Positions 8,678-18,428 of a stretch of DNA of 39,318 nt are shown here, piece by piece (position 1 is the first letter of the stretch; each line of letters opens with the position of its first letter). This stretch comes from an uncultured Holophagaceae bacterium (lineage in GTDB: Bacteria; Acidobacteriota; Holophagae; Holophagales; Holophagaceae): the NCBI GenBank assembly GCA_903863195.1, contig CAIPAY010000171.1, forward strand, positions 1 through 39,318, written 5' to 3'. Below the pieces are notes generated by a model, which searched no databases, had not been told where the DNA came from, and was given only the letters and a program-made list of their open reading frames with translations. The position numbers and the translations under genes are program-made.

Positions 8678-9928
8678 GTGGCCAGCCTCCGCATGGCCCG
8701 GTTCCTGGGGCGGATCTGGTTCCGGGCCCTGCGGCAGGAGGGCCCCCGCCTGCCGCAGGGTCCCTGCCTGGTCCTGCTGAACCATCCCAACGGCCTCCTG
8801 GATCCCCTGGCCGCGGCGGCCCTGCTCGATCGGCGCATGGGCTGGCTGGCCAAGGCCACCCTCTGGCGGATCGCCCCCCTGCGGCCCTTCCTCGCCGCCT
8901 TCCGCGCCATCCCCGTGACCCGACCGAAGGACGGGGGGGCCACGGCGGAGTCCATCCAGCAGTGCTTCCACAAGGTGCATGAAGTGCTCGCCCAGGGCGG
9001 CTCCGTGGCCCTGTTCCCCGAGGGGGTGAGCCACACCGGCGCCGACCTGGCGCCCCTCAAGACCGGGGCCGCACGCATCGCCCTGTCCTATCAGGGGCCG
9101 CTGTCCATCGTCCCGGCCGGACTGGTCTATGGCGACCGGGCCACCTTCCGCCACAGCACCCTGCTGCGGCTGGGGGAGCCGATCGCCTGGGAGGACCTGG
9201 CCGCCCTGGGCGTGGAACCGGCGGCAGTGGGTCAGCTCACGGAACGGATCCGCGCGGCACTCCTGTCGCTCACGCTCCATGACAGCAACGTGCGCTGCCT
9301 GGCCCTGGCCCAGGAGGTGGCCTGGCTGCTGGCGGAGGCTCCGGGCAGCCGGGGCAACCTAGAGGCGCTCCGGGACCGGGTGCGGACCTTGGTGCCCCGG
9401 CTGGCTGGTCTCCCGGCCGAGGAACTCGCCGCCCTGGAGGCCCGGGTCCACGCCGCTCAGGCCTGGCTGCGGGCCAAGGGGCTCCGGCCGGACCAGGTGG
9501 GCCATCCCTACCCCGGGGAGGAGGTCCGGCGCTGGCTACCCGGGGCCCTCCTCCGCCTGACCACGGGCGCGTTGCTGCTGCCGGCGGTCCTGCTGGCGTG
9601 GCCGGCCTACCGACTGATCGGCTGGGCGGCGGGCCACTTCACGGACGAGGGTGACCAGGTCGCCACCCTGAAGCTGCTGGGCGGCCTGCTGCTCTTCCCC
9701 CTATGGGCAGTGGCCCTGGCCCTGCTCGGCGGCCTGCGCTGGGGCTGGGGCGGCGCCCTGCTGCCGCCCCTCGCGCTGCTGCTCGCGGGCCTTGGCCTCC
9801 CCACGCTCGAGCGGGCTTCCGAGGACATCCAGGCGATCCGCGGCTTTCTCCGGCGCCGCGACCCGGCGGTCCCGGCCCTGCTGGAGGCTCGCCGCGAGCT
9901 GCTGGAAGCCTTCCCGGAGCTGGGGTGA
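8678..9928 (+). CDS. PlsC-family glycerolipid acyltransferase with C-terminal membrane segments
   Basis: This is a 416-residue member of the 1-acylglycerol-3-phosphate acyltransferase superfamily. The catalytic block I is NHPNGLLDP, with His36 and Asp42 separated by five residues (HX5D), as in the glycerol-3-phosphate/dihydroxyacetone-phosphate acyltransferase branch, instead of the common HX4D. Block III is FPEG (113-116) followed by SHTG. The C-terminal third (about 285-390) contains several hydrophobic segments, so the enzyme is probably membrane-anchored. It is likely to act in phospholipid or other glycerolipid synthesis; the exact acceptor is unknown. Start could be GTG 8678 or ATG 8693, the latter with AGGTGG upstream. 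Confidence 0.83.
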   Translation: MASLRMARFLGRIWFRALRQEGPRLPQGPCLVLLNHPNGLLDPLAAAALLDRRMGWLAKATLWRIAPLRPFLAAFRAIPVTRPKDGGATAESIQQCFHKVHEVLAQGGSVALFPEGVSHTGADLAPLKTGAARIALSYQGPLSIVPAGLVYGDRATFRHSTLLRLGEPIAWEDLAALGVEPAAVGQLTERIRAALLSLTLHDSNVRCLALAQEVAWLLAEAPGSRGNLEALRDRVRTLVPRLAGLPAEELAALEARVHAAQAWLRAKGLRPDQVGHPYPGEEVRRWLPGALLRLTTGALLLPAVLLAWPAYRLIGWAAGHFTDEGDQVATLKLLGGLLLFPLWAVALALLGGLRWGWGGALLPPLALLLAGLGLPTLERASEDIQAIRGFLRRRDPAVPALLEARRELLEAFPELG

Positions 9929-9951
9929 CTCTAATCAGATCCCTGGTCCAG

Positions 9952-9987
9952 ACGCAAAAAACGGGGCAGAAGCCCCGTTTTTTGCGT
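9952..9987. terminator. bidirectional rho-independent terminator
   Basis: A perfect 16-bp stem (9952-9967 with 9972-9987) surrounds an AGAA loop. Its G/C-rich top is flanked by A6 on the left and T6 on the right, so it can terminate both the plus-strand acyltransferase gene (ending 9928) and the minus-strand lipase gene (ending 9999). Confidence 0.95.
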
Positions 9988-9998
9988 TGAAGAAGAGT

Positions 9999-12524
9999 TT
10001 AGTAGCCGAGGATGTCCCAGCGGGGGGCCACCTTGACCTCCATGTCGACAGCAGCGCCCTGGATGGGCAGGGCCGGGGTGGCGAAGTAGGGATCCACCAC
10101 GATGCCGAGGCTGATGAAGTAGCGCATCTGCTTCTGGGTGAGGCCCAGAGAGTTGAGTGCGTTGGAGAGGTCCAGCAGCGAGCTGTGCCCGATGCCGGTC
10201 TGGTCGAACTGGAAGTAGCCCTCGGTGGGGGTGGTGGCGACCGCAGAAGCGGCGGCATTGCCAACCTTGGGCACGGGGGCACCCGAAGCGTTGAGGGTCA
10301 GCATGAACTGCGAGGGCACGGCAACGGTGTGGGTGGCGTCCGAATAGGCCAGCTGGGAGAACTTCGGGGCCACTGCGGCGGCGGCGGCGGCGTTGGCAGC
10401 CGAAGCGCCGAGCCCGAGCACGGCCCGCCCGCCAAGGGAATTGGCAAAGTAGCGGGTGTAGGGGTTGGTGATGACCAGGTCGCCGTTGGTCGGCACAGGG
10501 TAGCCGTCGGTGCCGAGGGTCGCGGAGAAGGTCGTGGAGGTGGATTCCTGGATCGCCACGCGGTTGGACAGCCGGCTGGGGAGGCCCGCAGCCAGAGGCG
10601 TGGTCATGGTGGCGGGGTCACAGGGGTCGATGACCGTCTGGGTGACCAGGAAGAACTGGTGGTAGCTGGGGCTGCCTTTGGCGACACCCACGGCGGCCAG
10701 GCCGGCATCCACGGTGGGACCGAAGGCGGGGCTGTTCTGGATGACGTAGGCAGTGCGTCCGCCGGGGACGCCGAGGTAACCCTTCATGTCGAGATCAAGG
10801 GAGGCCTGGGTGTAGGGCAGGGTGCCAGCGACGGTGCTCATGGAGGTATTGCCGGCCAGGTAGTAGGCGCCAACCATGGAACCCAGGCTGTGGCCGATGT
10901 AGCGGATGGTGGCCTGGGAGGGCTTGGCCGCGCCGAGGCCCGCGAAGCCGCCAGCACGGACCGTGAGCTCGAGGCGGTTCAGGTTGAAGGCGCCCTGCTG
11001 GAAGTTGGAGCGGCCCGTGAGGGGCGCGCCGATGGCCATGAAGTCCTGGCCCCAGACGCTGCCAGTCGTGTGGCCGGGAACCTGGAGCGCGCCGTGCAGG
11101 GGCATGTCGATCGCGACCACCGCATAGCCCACGGCCGCCAGCGTCTGGGCGACGGTGAAGACGGATTCTTTCTGGCTGGTGATGCCGTGCTGGAAGATGA
11201 CCAGGGGCCAGCCCGTGCCGGGGGCGGTGCCGGCGGGGGCCATGTAGACGAAGGGCACTGCGCGGGGCACGTGGTAATAGGAGGTCAGGAAGGCGCCGGT
11301 GCGGAAGGGCTGCACCACGGCGGCGATGGGGCTGGCGGCGCCGGTGACGCTGCTCATGTCCGCACTGGCGGCGTTGGTGCGGACCAGGGCGGGATCGACG
11401 CCGATGTCGGCGCTGTTGATGGTGCCCAGGATCACGGTGCTGATGCCGGGGGCGGAGGTGATGGCATTGCCGGAGACAGCGGCGAAGTAGGCCTCAGGCG
11501 GGGGATTGGTGCCGCTGCGGTCGAAGGTGTAGAAGGCCGTTGCGGTGTTGGCGGGAACCGTGATCGCATTTGACCAGGTCTTGCCAGGCAGGCCGCCCAG
11601 GCCGCTGCCGGCGGCGAAGGCCCGCAGGGCGCTCTCCACGGGAATGCGGGAAGCCGCCTGGGTGGTGGCATTGGTGGCATCCGTGGGGATGAAGCCGGCG
11701 CCGGTGGTGATGAAGCGGCCCATGAGGGCCAGGCTGGCACGGGAGGTCACGGTCGTGGTGGCCGAGGCGGCAATGAGGTCGTTGATGACTTTGGCGTAGC
11801 CCGACAGCAGGATCTGCCCGCTGCTGGTCACGTTGGCGCGCACTGCCTCCAGCGCCGCGAAAGAGCCGGTCAGAGGAATGGTGCCCTTCAGGGCCTCAAA
11901 GTAGGGCGAGTTCGTGATGGCCAGGCCGGCGGTGTCCTTGACCCGGTTGGTCACCACGTAGATGTAGCGGGTGCCCGGGAACAGGGGGTAGTTCGGGAAG
12001 AGGAAGAGGTCCTTGGTCCCGGCGGTGTAGAGGTAGCGGAACATGCCAGAGACATCGGAGAAGCCCAGGGGGGCGTTCTCGGTGCCGGCGGCGTCGGTGG
12101 AGATCTGGAAGACCTTCACGTTGGCGGCGGTGACTGTCGTGGCATCCACGGGGGCGTTGAACTGGATGTAGATGGGCGCATTCAGGCCGGCGACGGCGTT
12201 GGTGCCGCCCACCTCGCGCAGGTTGATGTAGGCCAGGGCCTCAGGAGGCGTGATGGGCACGCCGGCCGGGCGGTTTCCCACCGTGACTGCGCCGGTGCTG
12301 GGGTTGGTCCAGGATCCAGTGATGGGATCCGCTGCCGTGGCTGTGGCGAGGATATTGGGCAGGGGCACATTGCCGGTGGTGGGATCGAAGACCGGCGCGA
12401 CGGAGCTGACGATCTCCCCGGAACCTGTGAACGGGGTAGGCGCCTTGGAATCGCCGCCTCCGTTGCAGGCGAGGAGGGCCAGCAGGGAAGTACCGAGGAA
12501 CACCTGGGACAAGCGTGAATGCAT
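9999..12524 (-). CDS. lipoprotein lipase-like protein, Pla-1/cef type
   Basis: An 841-residue exported hydrolase. The N-terminus is a lipoprotein signal with lipobox LLAC (Cys20). A low-complexity linker and a bacterial Ig-like segment containing IYIQFNAPVD follow. The C-terminal half is an alpha/beta-hydrolase with nucleophile elbow GHSLGS (Ser546), preceded by an oxyanion-type sequence VIFQHGI. This architecture resembles the extracellular lipase Pla-1/cef family, with its lipase N-terminal domain. It probably cleaves lipids or other esters at the cell surface. The ATG at 12524 has GAGGTGAT upstream. It ends 12 bp from a strong terminator. The catalytic Asp and His were not pinned down. Substrate unknown. 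Confidence 0.85.
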   Translation of the reverse strand: MHSRLSQVFLGTSLLALLACNGGGDSKAPTPFTGSGEIVSSVAPVFDPTTGNVPLPNILATATAADPITGSWTNPSTGAVTVGNRPAGVPITPPEALAYINLREVGGTNAVAGLNAPIYIQFNAPVDATTVTAANVKVFQISTDAAGTENAPLGFSDVSGMFRYLYTAGTKDLFLFPNYPLFPGTRYIYVVTNRVKDTAGLAITNSPYFEALKGTIPLTGSFAALEAVRANVTSSGQILLSGYAKVINDLIAASATTTVTSRASLALMGRFITTGAGFIPTDATNATTQAASRIPVESALRAFAAGSGLGGLPGKTWSNAITVPANTATAFYTFDRSGTNPPPEAYFAAVSGNAITSAPGISTVILGTINSADIGVDPALVRTNAASADMSSVTGAASPIAAVVQPFRTGAFLTSYYHVPRAVPFVYMAPAGTAPGTGWPLVIFQHGITSQKESVFTVAQTLAAVGYAVVAIDMPLHGALQVPGHTTGSVWGQDFMAIGAPLTGRSNFQQGAFNLNRLELTVRAGGFAGLGAAKPSQATIRYIGHSLGSMVGAYYLAGNTSMSTVAGTLPYTQASLDLDMKGYLGVPGGRTAYVIQNSPAFGPTVDAGLAAVGVAKGSPSYHQFFLVTQTVIDPCDPATMTTPLAAGLPSRLSNRVAIQESTSTTFSATLGTDGYPVPTNGDLVITNPYTRYFANSLGGRAVLGLGASAANAAAAAAVAPKFSQLAYSDATHTVAVPSQFMLTLNASGAPVPKVGNAAASAVATTPTEGYFQFDQTGIGHSSLLDLSNALNSLGLTQKQMRYFISLGIVVDPYFATPALPIQGAAVDMEVKVAPRWDILGY

Positions 12525-12603
12525 CGCATCACCTCATGGGTGGGGTTAGGGGAAAGCCTGGGAGGGTCTTCCGACGATAGGCCGGCTGGACGGGAAATTC
12601 CAC

Positions 12604-12633
12604 AAAAAAGAGGGGCCCCGGACGGGGCCCCTC
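12604..12633 (-). terminator. rho-independent terminator of the coiled-coil lipoprotein gene
   Basis: On the minus strand a 10-bp perfect stem GAGGGGCCCC / GGGGCCCCTC with a 4-nt loop (12633-12610) is followed by six T (12609-12604). It begins 18 bp after the stop codon at 12651-12653 and insulates the downstream lipase gene. Confidence 0.92.
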
Positions 12634-12650
12634 TCCGGTCTGAAGACCTC

Positions 12651-13784
12651 CTAGTCCGTCACAGCAAAGACGACCTTGTCGTTCTTAAAGCGGGTCACGG
12701 TGACCAGCTCCACCGTGGCCGTCTGCTTGTCTTCGCTGATGTTCAGCTTGTAGTGCTCGTCCTTGAGGTAAGAGCCGGGCACGACGTTCACCTTCCCGAT
12801 CTTGGCCAAGCCCAGGTCGGAGGCCTTGATGGTGATGGTCTTGGCAGACCGAAGGTCGAGGCTCTGGGTGAAGACCTCGTCCCGCCAGTTCTTGCCGGCC
12901 CGGTCCTTGGCAAAGACGGGGATCTCGATGATGCCCTCGGCCTTCAGTTTGTCGCGGGTGCCCACGACGTAGTGCAGGGAGTTCAGCTTGGCCAGCTGGC
13001 CGGCATTGTCGGCCTGGAGCTTGGTGCGCTCCTCGATCAGGTTTGCGCGTTCGCCGCGGAGGCCGGCGATCTCCTCCTCGATCTTCTTCTTCTGGCCTTC
13101 GAGGTCCAGGACCTCTTCCTGTAGCTTCTCGTTCTGGGCCACGGCCACATCCCGCTCACCCTCGACCTTCTCCCGCTCCTGGCGCATCAGGTCGTTGGGG
13201 CTGATCTTGGCCTTGCCCTGGGAGACCCAGGTGCCGTAGGTGCCGTTGGCGTAGAAGTGATACACCTCGAAGCCAGGGGCGAGCTTCTCCAGGATCGCCA
13301 CGCGGCTCACGAGCTTCTTGGCGTCGGCATCGGAGACCCCCTTCTTTTTCAGGAAGCGCATGGCCATGCCGTAGTGGCTGTCGTTGGGCTTAGCCAGATC
13401 GGGCCGGGGCAGGTCAGCCTTGAGCTTGGCCAGCTTGGCGTTGAGGTCCTTGATCTCCTTGTCCTTGTCCAGCACTTCCTGGAGCAGGGCCTGGTAGGAG
13501 CTGTTCTTCTCATTCTTGATGCGCTCCTCGAGGGCCTTCTTCTGCTCCTCGGTGAGCTGGAGGGTCTCGGCATTGGGCTTGACGTCATTGACGCCGGCCT
13601 GGGCGAGCTTCTTCTGCTGGTCGCTGCCGACCTGGTTGAGCTGCTGGCTGGTCTTGTCAGCTTCGGCGGCCTTCTGGGTCAGCTCACGGATCTGGGGGTC
13701 CTCACGCTTGCAGGCGACGGACACGCTCAGGAGGGACATGGCCATCAGGGCCAAGGCCAGAGTTGAGCGGCGGAAGGGGTTCAT
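12651..13784 (-). CDS. predicted coiled-coil lipoprotein of unknown function
   Basis: A 377-residue protein with a signal peptide ending in SVAC (Cys25), a plausible though not ideal lipobox, so probably a lipoprotein. Two long charged helical stretches predicted to form coiled coils (about 28-135 and 195-275) flank a compact segment around 140-190 containing GFEVYHFYANGTYG. The C-terminal 100 residues look like a beta-rich domain beginning LHYVVGTRDKLK. I recall a similar YVVGT sequence from hypothetical proteins of other Gram-negative bacteria, but I cannot name a family. A structural role in the periplasm or envelope is inferred from the shape alone. It has its own terminator and faces away from metK. 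Confidence 0.75.
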   Translation of the reverse strand: MNPFRRSTLALALMAMSLLSVSVACKREDPQIRELTQKAAEADKTSQQLNQVGSDQQKKLAQAGVNDVKPNAETLQLTEEQKKALEERIKNEKNSSYQALLQEVLDKDKEIKDLNAKLAKLKADLPRPDLAKPNDSHYGMAMRFLKKKGVSDADAKKLVSRVAILEKLAPGFEVYHFYANGTYGTWVSQGKAKISPNDLMRQEREKVEGERDVAVAQNEKLQEEVLDLEGQKKKIEEEIAGLRGERANLIEERTKLQADNAGQLAKLNSLHYVVGTRDKLKAEGIIEIPVFAKDRAGKNWRDEVFTQSLDLRSAKTITIKASDLGLAKIGKVNVVPGSYLKDEHYKLNISEDKQTATVELVTVTRFKNDKVVFAVTD

Positions 13785-13953
13785 GGGTGCCTCCTTGGGT
13801 TGCGGGAAAGTCAGCGCGACAGGGGCGGGGAACTCCCCACCTTAGTCCTCAAGGCTACGGCATGACAAGGGTTCCCGCGTCATCCGAAAGATGTACCGCG
13901 ATATACTCCCTGTTCCTTCAGGCGGTCTCTGGAGGCGATATGAGGAGTCCCGC

Positions 13954-15096
13954 ATGGCTACCCAGGGGCAGCACCTGTTTACGTCCGAGAGCGTCACCGA
14001 AGGCCATCCTGACAAGATGGCGGATCAGATTTCAGATGCGGTGCTGGACGCGGCCCTGAGGGATGATCCCCGCAGCCGTGTGGCCTGCGAGACGCTGCTG
14101 ACCACGGGTCTGGTGCTGGTGGCTGGCGAGATCACCACCCAGACCTACATCCCCGTCGCCCAGCTGGTGCGGGAGGTGGTCAAGGAGATCGGCTACGACC
14201 ACCACATCAAGGGCTTCGACTACAACACCTGCGCGGTCATGGTCACCATTGACCAGCAGAGCCCCGATATCGCCATGGGCGTGGACACCGGCGGCGCCGG
14301 CGACCAGGGCCTGATGTTCGGCTACGCCTGCGATGACACCCCGGAGCTGATGCCCGCTCCCATTCACTTCAGCCATCTGCTGACCCGGCGGCTGGCAGAG
14401 GTCCGCAAGAACGGCCAGCTGCCCTGGCTGCGGCCCGACGGCAAGAGCCAGGTCACCGTCGAGTTCGACGGCGACAAGGTACGACGCATCCACACCGTGG
14501 TCATCTCCACCCAGCACGACGAGCATGTCCTGCAGAACGCCATCCGCGACAGCATCCTCCAGGATGTGATCCACGCGGTCCTGCCCGCCGACCTGCTGGA
14601 CGCGGACACGGTCTACCACGTGAACCCCACCGGACGCTTCGTGGTGGGCGGACCCATGGGTGACACCGGCCTCACCGGCCGCAAGATCATCGTGGACACC
14701 TACGGCGGCACGGGCCACCACGGAGGCGGCGCCTTCTCCGGCAAGGATCCCAGCAAGGTGGATCGTAGCGCCGCCTACATGGGCCGCTACATCGCCAAGA
14801 ACATCGTGGCCGCCGGCTTGGCCCGTCGCTGTGAGATCCAGCTCGCCTACGCCATCGGCGTGGCAGAGCCCGTGTCCATCGCCGTGGACACCTTCGGTAC
14901 CGGCCAGGTCTCCGACGAGGCCATCGTCAAGGCTGTGCGCGAGGTCTTCAGCTGCACCCCCAAGGCCATGATCGAGACTCTGGACCTGCGCCGCCCGATC
15001 TACCGCGCCACGGCCGCCTATGGCCACTTCGGGCGGCCCGAGTTCAGCTGGGAGAAGACGGACAAGATCGAGGCTCTGCGGAAGGCCGCCCGGTAG
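13954..15096 (+). CDS. metK: S-adenosylmethionine synthetase MetK
   Basis: MetK makes S-adenosylmethionine from methionine and ATP in the cytosol. The 380-residue product shows the family order: N-terminal [13 protein letters not shown] with the ATP-binding His, the KxxGYD-type segment EIGYDHH, the methionine-loop region [11 protein letters not shown], and the glycine-rich phosphate-binding motif [16 protein letters not shown]. The open frame begins at 13891, but ATG 13954 has GAGGAG 7 nt upstream and gives the family N-terminus. The 169-bp leader contains a TATACT-like -10 at 13902 but no recognisable SAM riboswitch. The gene ends 6 bp from the convergent GGDEF gene with no terminator in between. 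Confidence 0.97.
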   Translation: MATQGQHLFTSESVTEGHPDKMADQISDAVLDAALRDDPRSRVACETLLTTGLVLVAGEITTQTYIPVAQLVREVVKEIGYDHHIKGFDYNTCAVMVTIDQQSPDIAMGVDTGGAGDQGLMFGYACDDTPELMPAPIHFSHLLTRRLAEVRKNGQLPWLRPDGKSQVTVEFDGDKVRRIHTVVISTQHDEHVLQNAIRDSILQDVIHAVLPADLLDADTVYHVNPTGRFVVGGPMGDTGLTGRKIIVDTYGGTGHHGGGAFSGKDPSKVDRSAAYMGRYIAKNIVAAGLARRCEIQLAYAIGVAEPVSIAVDTFGTGQVSDEAIVKAVREVFSCTPKAMIETLDLRRPIYRATAAYGHFGRPEFSWEKTDKIEALRKAAR

Positions 15097-15102
15097 TCTC
15101 GG

Positions 15103-16023
<921 letters not shown>

Positions 16024-16095
16024 CAGGACTCCGCCGCGACGGGGTCAGGGTTCCTGGAAGCGGCCAGGAGGCGGTGGCGGGGATGGAGCACGCCT

Positions 16096-16926
16096 TCACC
16101 TCACCCGCAGGAGGAGTTCCAGGTGCCGGGTCAGCAGCCGGAAGCCAGGATCCAGGTCGTTGAAGGAGGAACGCTCCTCGTAGCCCAGGTAGAGCCAGCC
16201 GGCGTTGCCCAGGGGCAGCAGGTGCTCCTCGGGATAGCCGAGCCCTGGTGCCGAGAGGGGCCCAGGCTGGGGTCGCTCCAACTGGGCGGGGAGGGGGCGC
16301 TTCCCCCGGGCGGCGAGCAGGTGCAGACACCCATCCCCATCGTGGCGATAGCAGGCCAGGCCGTTCGGTGTCCAGCGGGCGGCCACGCGGTCCAGCAGGA
16401 CATCGAGGGCTTCAGCCAGGGTGGGACGATCCAGGGCCAGCAGGGTGAGGTCGCAGAGCTCCAGGGCGGCCTTCTGGGCCTCCTGCACATCCCGGCCCCG
16501 GCTCAGGACACGGTCCTCCAGTTCCCCCTGGTAGGCCCGCAGCTTCTGCTGCAGACAGGCGTGGTCCAGGGCCCGGTTGAGGACCACCTCCATCTCGGCG
16601 AGGCGGAAGGGCTTCTGGACGAGGTCGTAGACACCCCGCTTCAGGGCAGCGACGCTGGTCTCCAGGGAGGCGAAGGCGGTCATCAGCACGCAGAGCGTTT
16701 CGGGATGCTTGTGCCGGATGGTGCCGACGAGCTCGAGCCCTGACTGTCCACCAGGCATGTGGAGGTCCGTGAGCACCACGGGAAACGTCCGCTCGGCCAT
16801 GCGGGCCAGGGCCGCCTCGCCGCTGGCCACCGCCTCGACGGAGTAGCCCCGGTAGGCCAGGGCTTCTAGCAGGGTCATGCGGACTTCGGCATCGTCATCC
16901 ACGATGAGGATGGGCTCCTGGATCAT
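16096..16926 (-). CDS. response regulator with uncharacterised (possibly GAF-like) output domain
   Basis: This 276-residue protein has an N-terminal receiver (about 4-120; phospho-acceptor Asp54, Lys in VQKPF) very similar to the receiver of the HD-GYP protein encoded just upstream, suggesting local duplication of the domain. A helical linker (about 121-160) leads to a C-terminal domain of about 110 residues with no DNA-binding or enzymatic motif I recognise. Its pattern of alternating strands and helices, with a GWLYLGY strand near the end, is reminiscent of a degenerate GAF domain. The ATG overlaps the upstream stop (ATGA), so it is translationally coupled to the HD-GYP gene. Function beyond phospho-signalling is unknown. 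Confidence 0.85.
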   Translation of the reverse strand: MIQEPILIVDDDAEVRMTLLEALAYRGYSVEAVASGEAALARMAERTFPVVLTDLHMPGGQSGLELVGTIRHKHPETLCVLMTAFASLETSVAALKRGVYDLVQKPFRLAEMEVVLNRALDHACLQQKLRAYQGELEDRVLSRGRDVQEAQKAALELCDLTLLALDRPTLAEALDVLLDRVAARWTPNGLACYRHDGDGCLHLLAARGKRPLPAQLERPQPGPLSAPGLGYPEEHLLPLGNAGWLYLGYEERSSFNDLDPGFRLLTRHLELLLRVR

Positions 16927-18356
16927 CGGTGGCTCCGGCTCTGGCCCGTGGTGCGGTCGAAGATGCGCGCCTCCATGAAGATGCGGAGCACCTCGGTGTC
17001 CAGCAGGTTCACCTTGGCCTCCTGCTCCAGGATCTCCAGGCTGCGCTCAACGCTCACGGCGGCCTTGTAGGGCCGGTCTGCGGCAGTCAGGGCGTCATAG
17101 ACGTCCGAGACGGCCATGAGCTTGCTCTGCACAGGGATGTCCGGCTCCTTGAGCTGCCGGGGGTAGCCCTTCCCGTTGAGCCGCTCATGGTGGGCCCAGG
17201 CGATGTCGGGAACGCCCGCTAGCTCTGAGGTCCAGGGGATCTGGCTCAGGAACTTGTAGGTGTAGGTCACGTGGTTCTGGATCTCGTCGCGCTCGTCCTC
17301 CGAGAGGCTCCCCTTGGAGATCCTCAGAAGGCTGATGTCGTGGGGATCGATGAGCGTCCGGTGGTCCCCAGACCAGTGCTGGTAGGTGAGATCCTCCAGC
17401 AGGTTCAGCTCCAGGGCCACCTCCTGGGGCAGCACCGTCGGCTCGTTGCTGCGCCTCACCAGCTCCATGAGCCGCCGGGCCTCCTCATCCTGTCCCCGGA
17501 GGAGGGCGCCCACGGTGTCGTGGTCGAAGGCGCCGCCCTTGCTCCAGGCCTCCAGCAGGCCGTCCCGCATGGCCTCGAGGGTCCGCTGGTGCAGCCGCTG
17601 GTAGATGCTCTCAAGGCGCTCGCCCTCGATCTTCTTGGCCTTCACCAGCACCTGCTCCCGGACCCCCACCTTGCCGAAGTCGTGGAGCAGGCTGGCGTAG
17701 CGGATCTCGCGGATCTGGACGGGGTTGAAGTGGAGGGCGCCATAGGGTCCGTTGGGTGTGCTGTTCACGGCCTCGGCCAGGCCCACGGTGAGGTCCGCCA
17801 CGCGGCTGGAGTGGCCGGAGGTGCTGGGATCCCGGGCCTCGATGGCCGTCACGGAGGCGTTCACGAAGCCCTCAAAGAGCCGCTCGATGTCGTTCTTCAG
17901 CCCCAGGATCTCCTGGGTGCGGGCCTCCACCATGCGCTCCAGGTTCTGCTGGTATTCCTCGTTCTCCCGGACCAGCCGGTAGTGCTCCAGCGCCCGCTCG
18001 AGGCCGGCTTCGATCTCGGCCAGCTTGAAGGGCTTCTGGATGAAGTCGTAGGCTCCGCGCTTCAGGGCCTGGATGGCGGATTCCGTGGTGGCGTAGCCCG
18101 TCATCAGGATGCCCATGCTGCGCGGGTCCAGCTCGTGGACCGCCCGCAGCAGCTCCAGGCCGGACAGGCCGCCGGGCATGTTCAGGTCCGTGAAGATCAC
18201 GGGGAAGTGCTGCTTGTGCACCAGGGCCAGGGCCTGGGCTCCACCCTCTGCGCCCACGGCGGCGTAGCCCTGGTCCTGGAGGGCCTCCACCAGGAGGTCC
18301 CGCAGGTCGGCTTCGTCATCCACGATCAGGATGGGGATGGGGGGGGGAAGGGGCAC
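16923..18356 (-). CDS. response regulator with HD-GYP c-di-GMP phosphodiesterase domain
   Basis: A 477-residue RpfG-like protein. The receiver (about 8-122) has phospho-acceptor Asp57. A coiled-coil linker (about 125-160) precedes an HD-GYP domain with HDFGK (225-229), HHE (389-391) and GKGYP (395-399), followed by DVYDALTAADRPYK. These residues indicate a metal-dependent phosphodiesterase that hydrolyses c-di-GMP. The spacing between the HD and GYP motifs is unusually long, with about 100 extra residues (about 257-345). The start is GTG 18356 with GGAG upstream. It is the first gene of the regulator operon, whose last gene encodes the opposing GGDEF enzyme. Confidence 0.92.
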   Translation of the reverse strand: MPLPPPIPILIVDDEADLRDLLVEALQDQGYAAVGAEGGAQALALVHKQHFPVIFTDLNMPGGLSGLELLRAVHELDPRSMGILMTGYATTESAIQALKRGAYDFIQKPFKLAEIEAGLERALEHYRLVRENEEYQQNLERMVEARTQEILGLKNDIERLFEGFVNASVTAIEARDPSTSGHSSRVADLTVGLAEAVNSTPNGPYGALHFNPVQIREIRYASLLHDFGKVGVREQVLVKAKKIEGERLESIYQRLHQRTLEAMRDGLLEAWSKGGAFDHDTVGALLRGQDEEARRLMELVRRSNEPTVLPQEVALELNLLEDLTYQHWSGDHRTLIDPHDISLLRISKGSLSEDERDEIQNHVTYTYKFLSQIPWTSELAGVPDIAWAHHERLNGKGYPRQLKEPDIPVQSKLMAVSDVYDALTAADRPYKAAVSVERSLEILEQEAKVNLLDTEVLRIFMEARIFDRTTGQSRSHR

Positions 18357-18428
18357 GCCGACTCCAGTTACCCCGCTCTCATCGGATGGCCGGGGGAGGT
18401 GTGAAAGTTTCGGCGGGACCGGGGTTGC

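Noticed and set aside
9792..11573. 593-codon open frame antisense to the lipase gene
   Set aside because: Gly/Ala/Val-rich shadow that runs through the 16-bp terminator hairpin; not coding.
13785..13953. SAM riboswitch upstream of metK
   Set aside because: I looked for the SAM-I/IV core, SAM-II and SAH patterns and found none; the likely leader is only about 40 nt.
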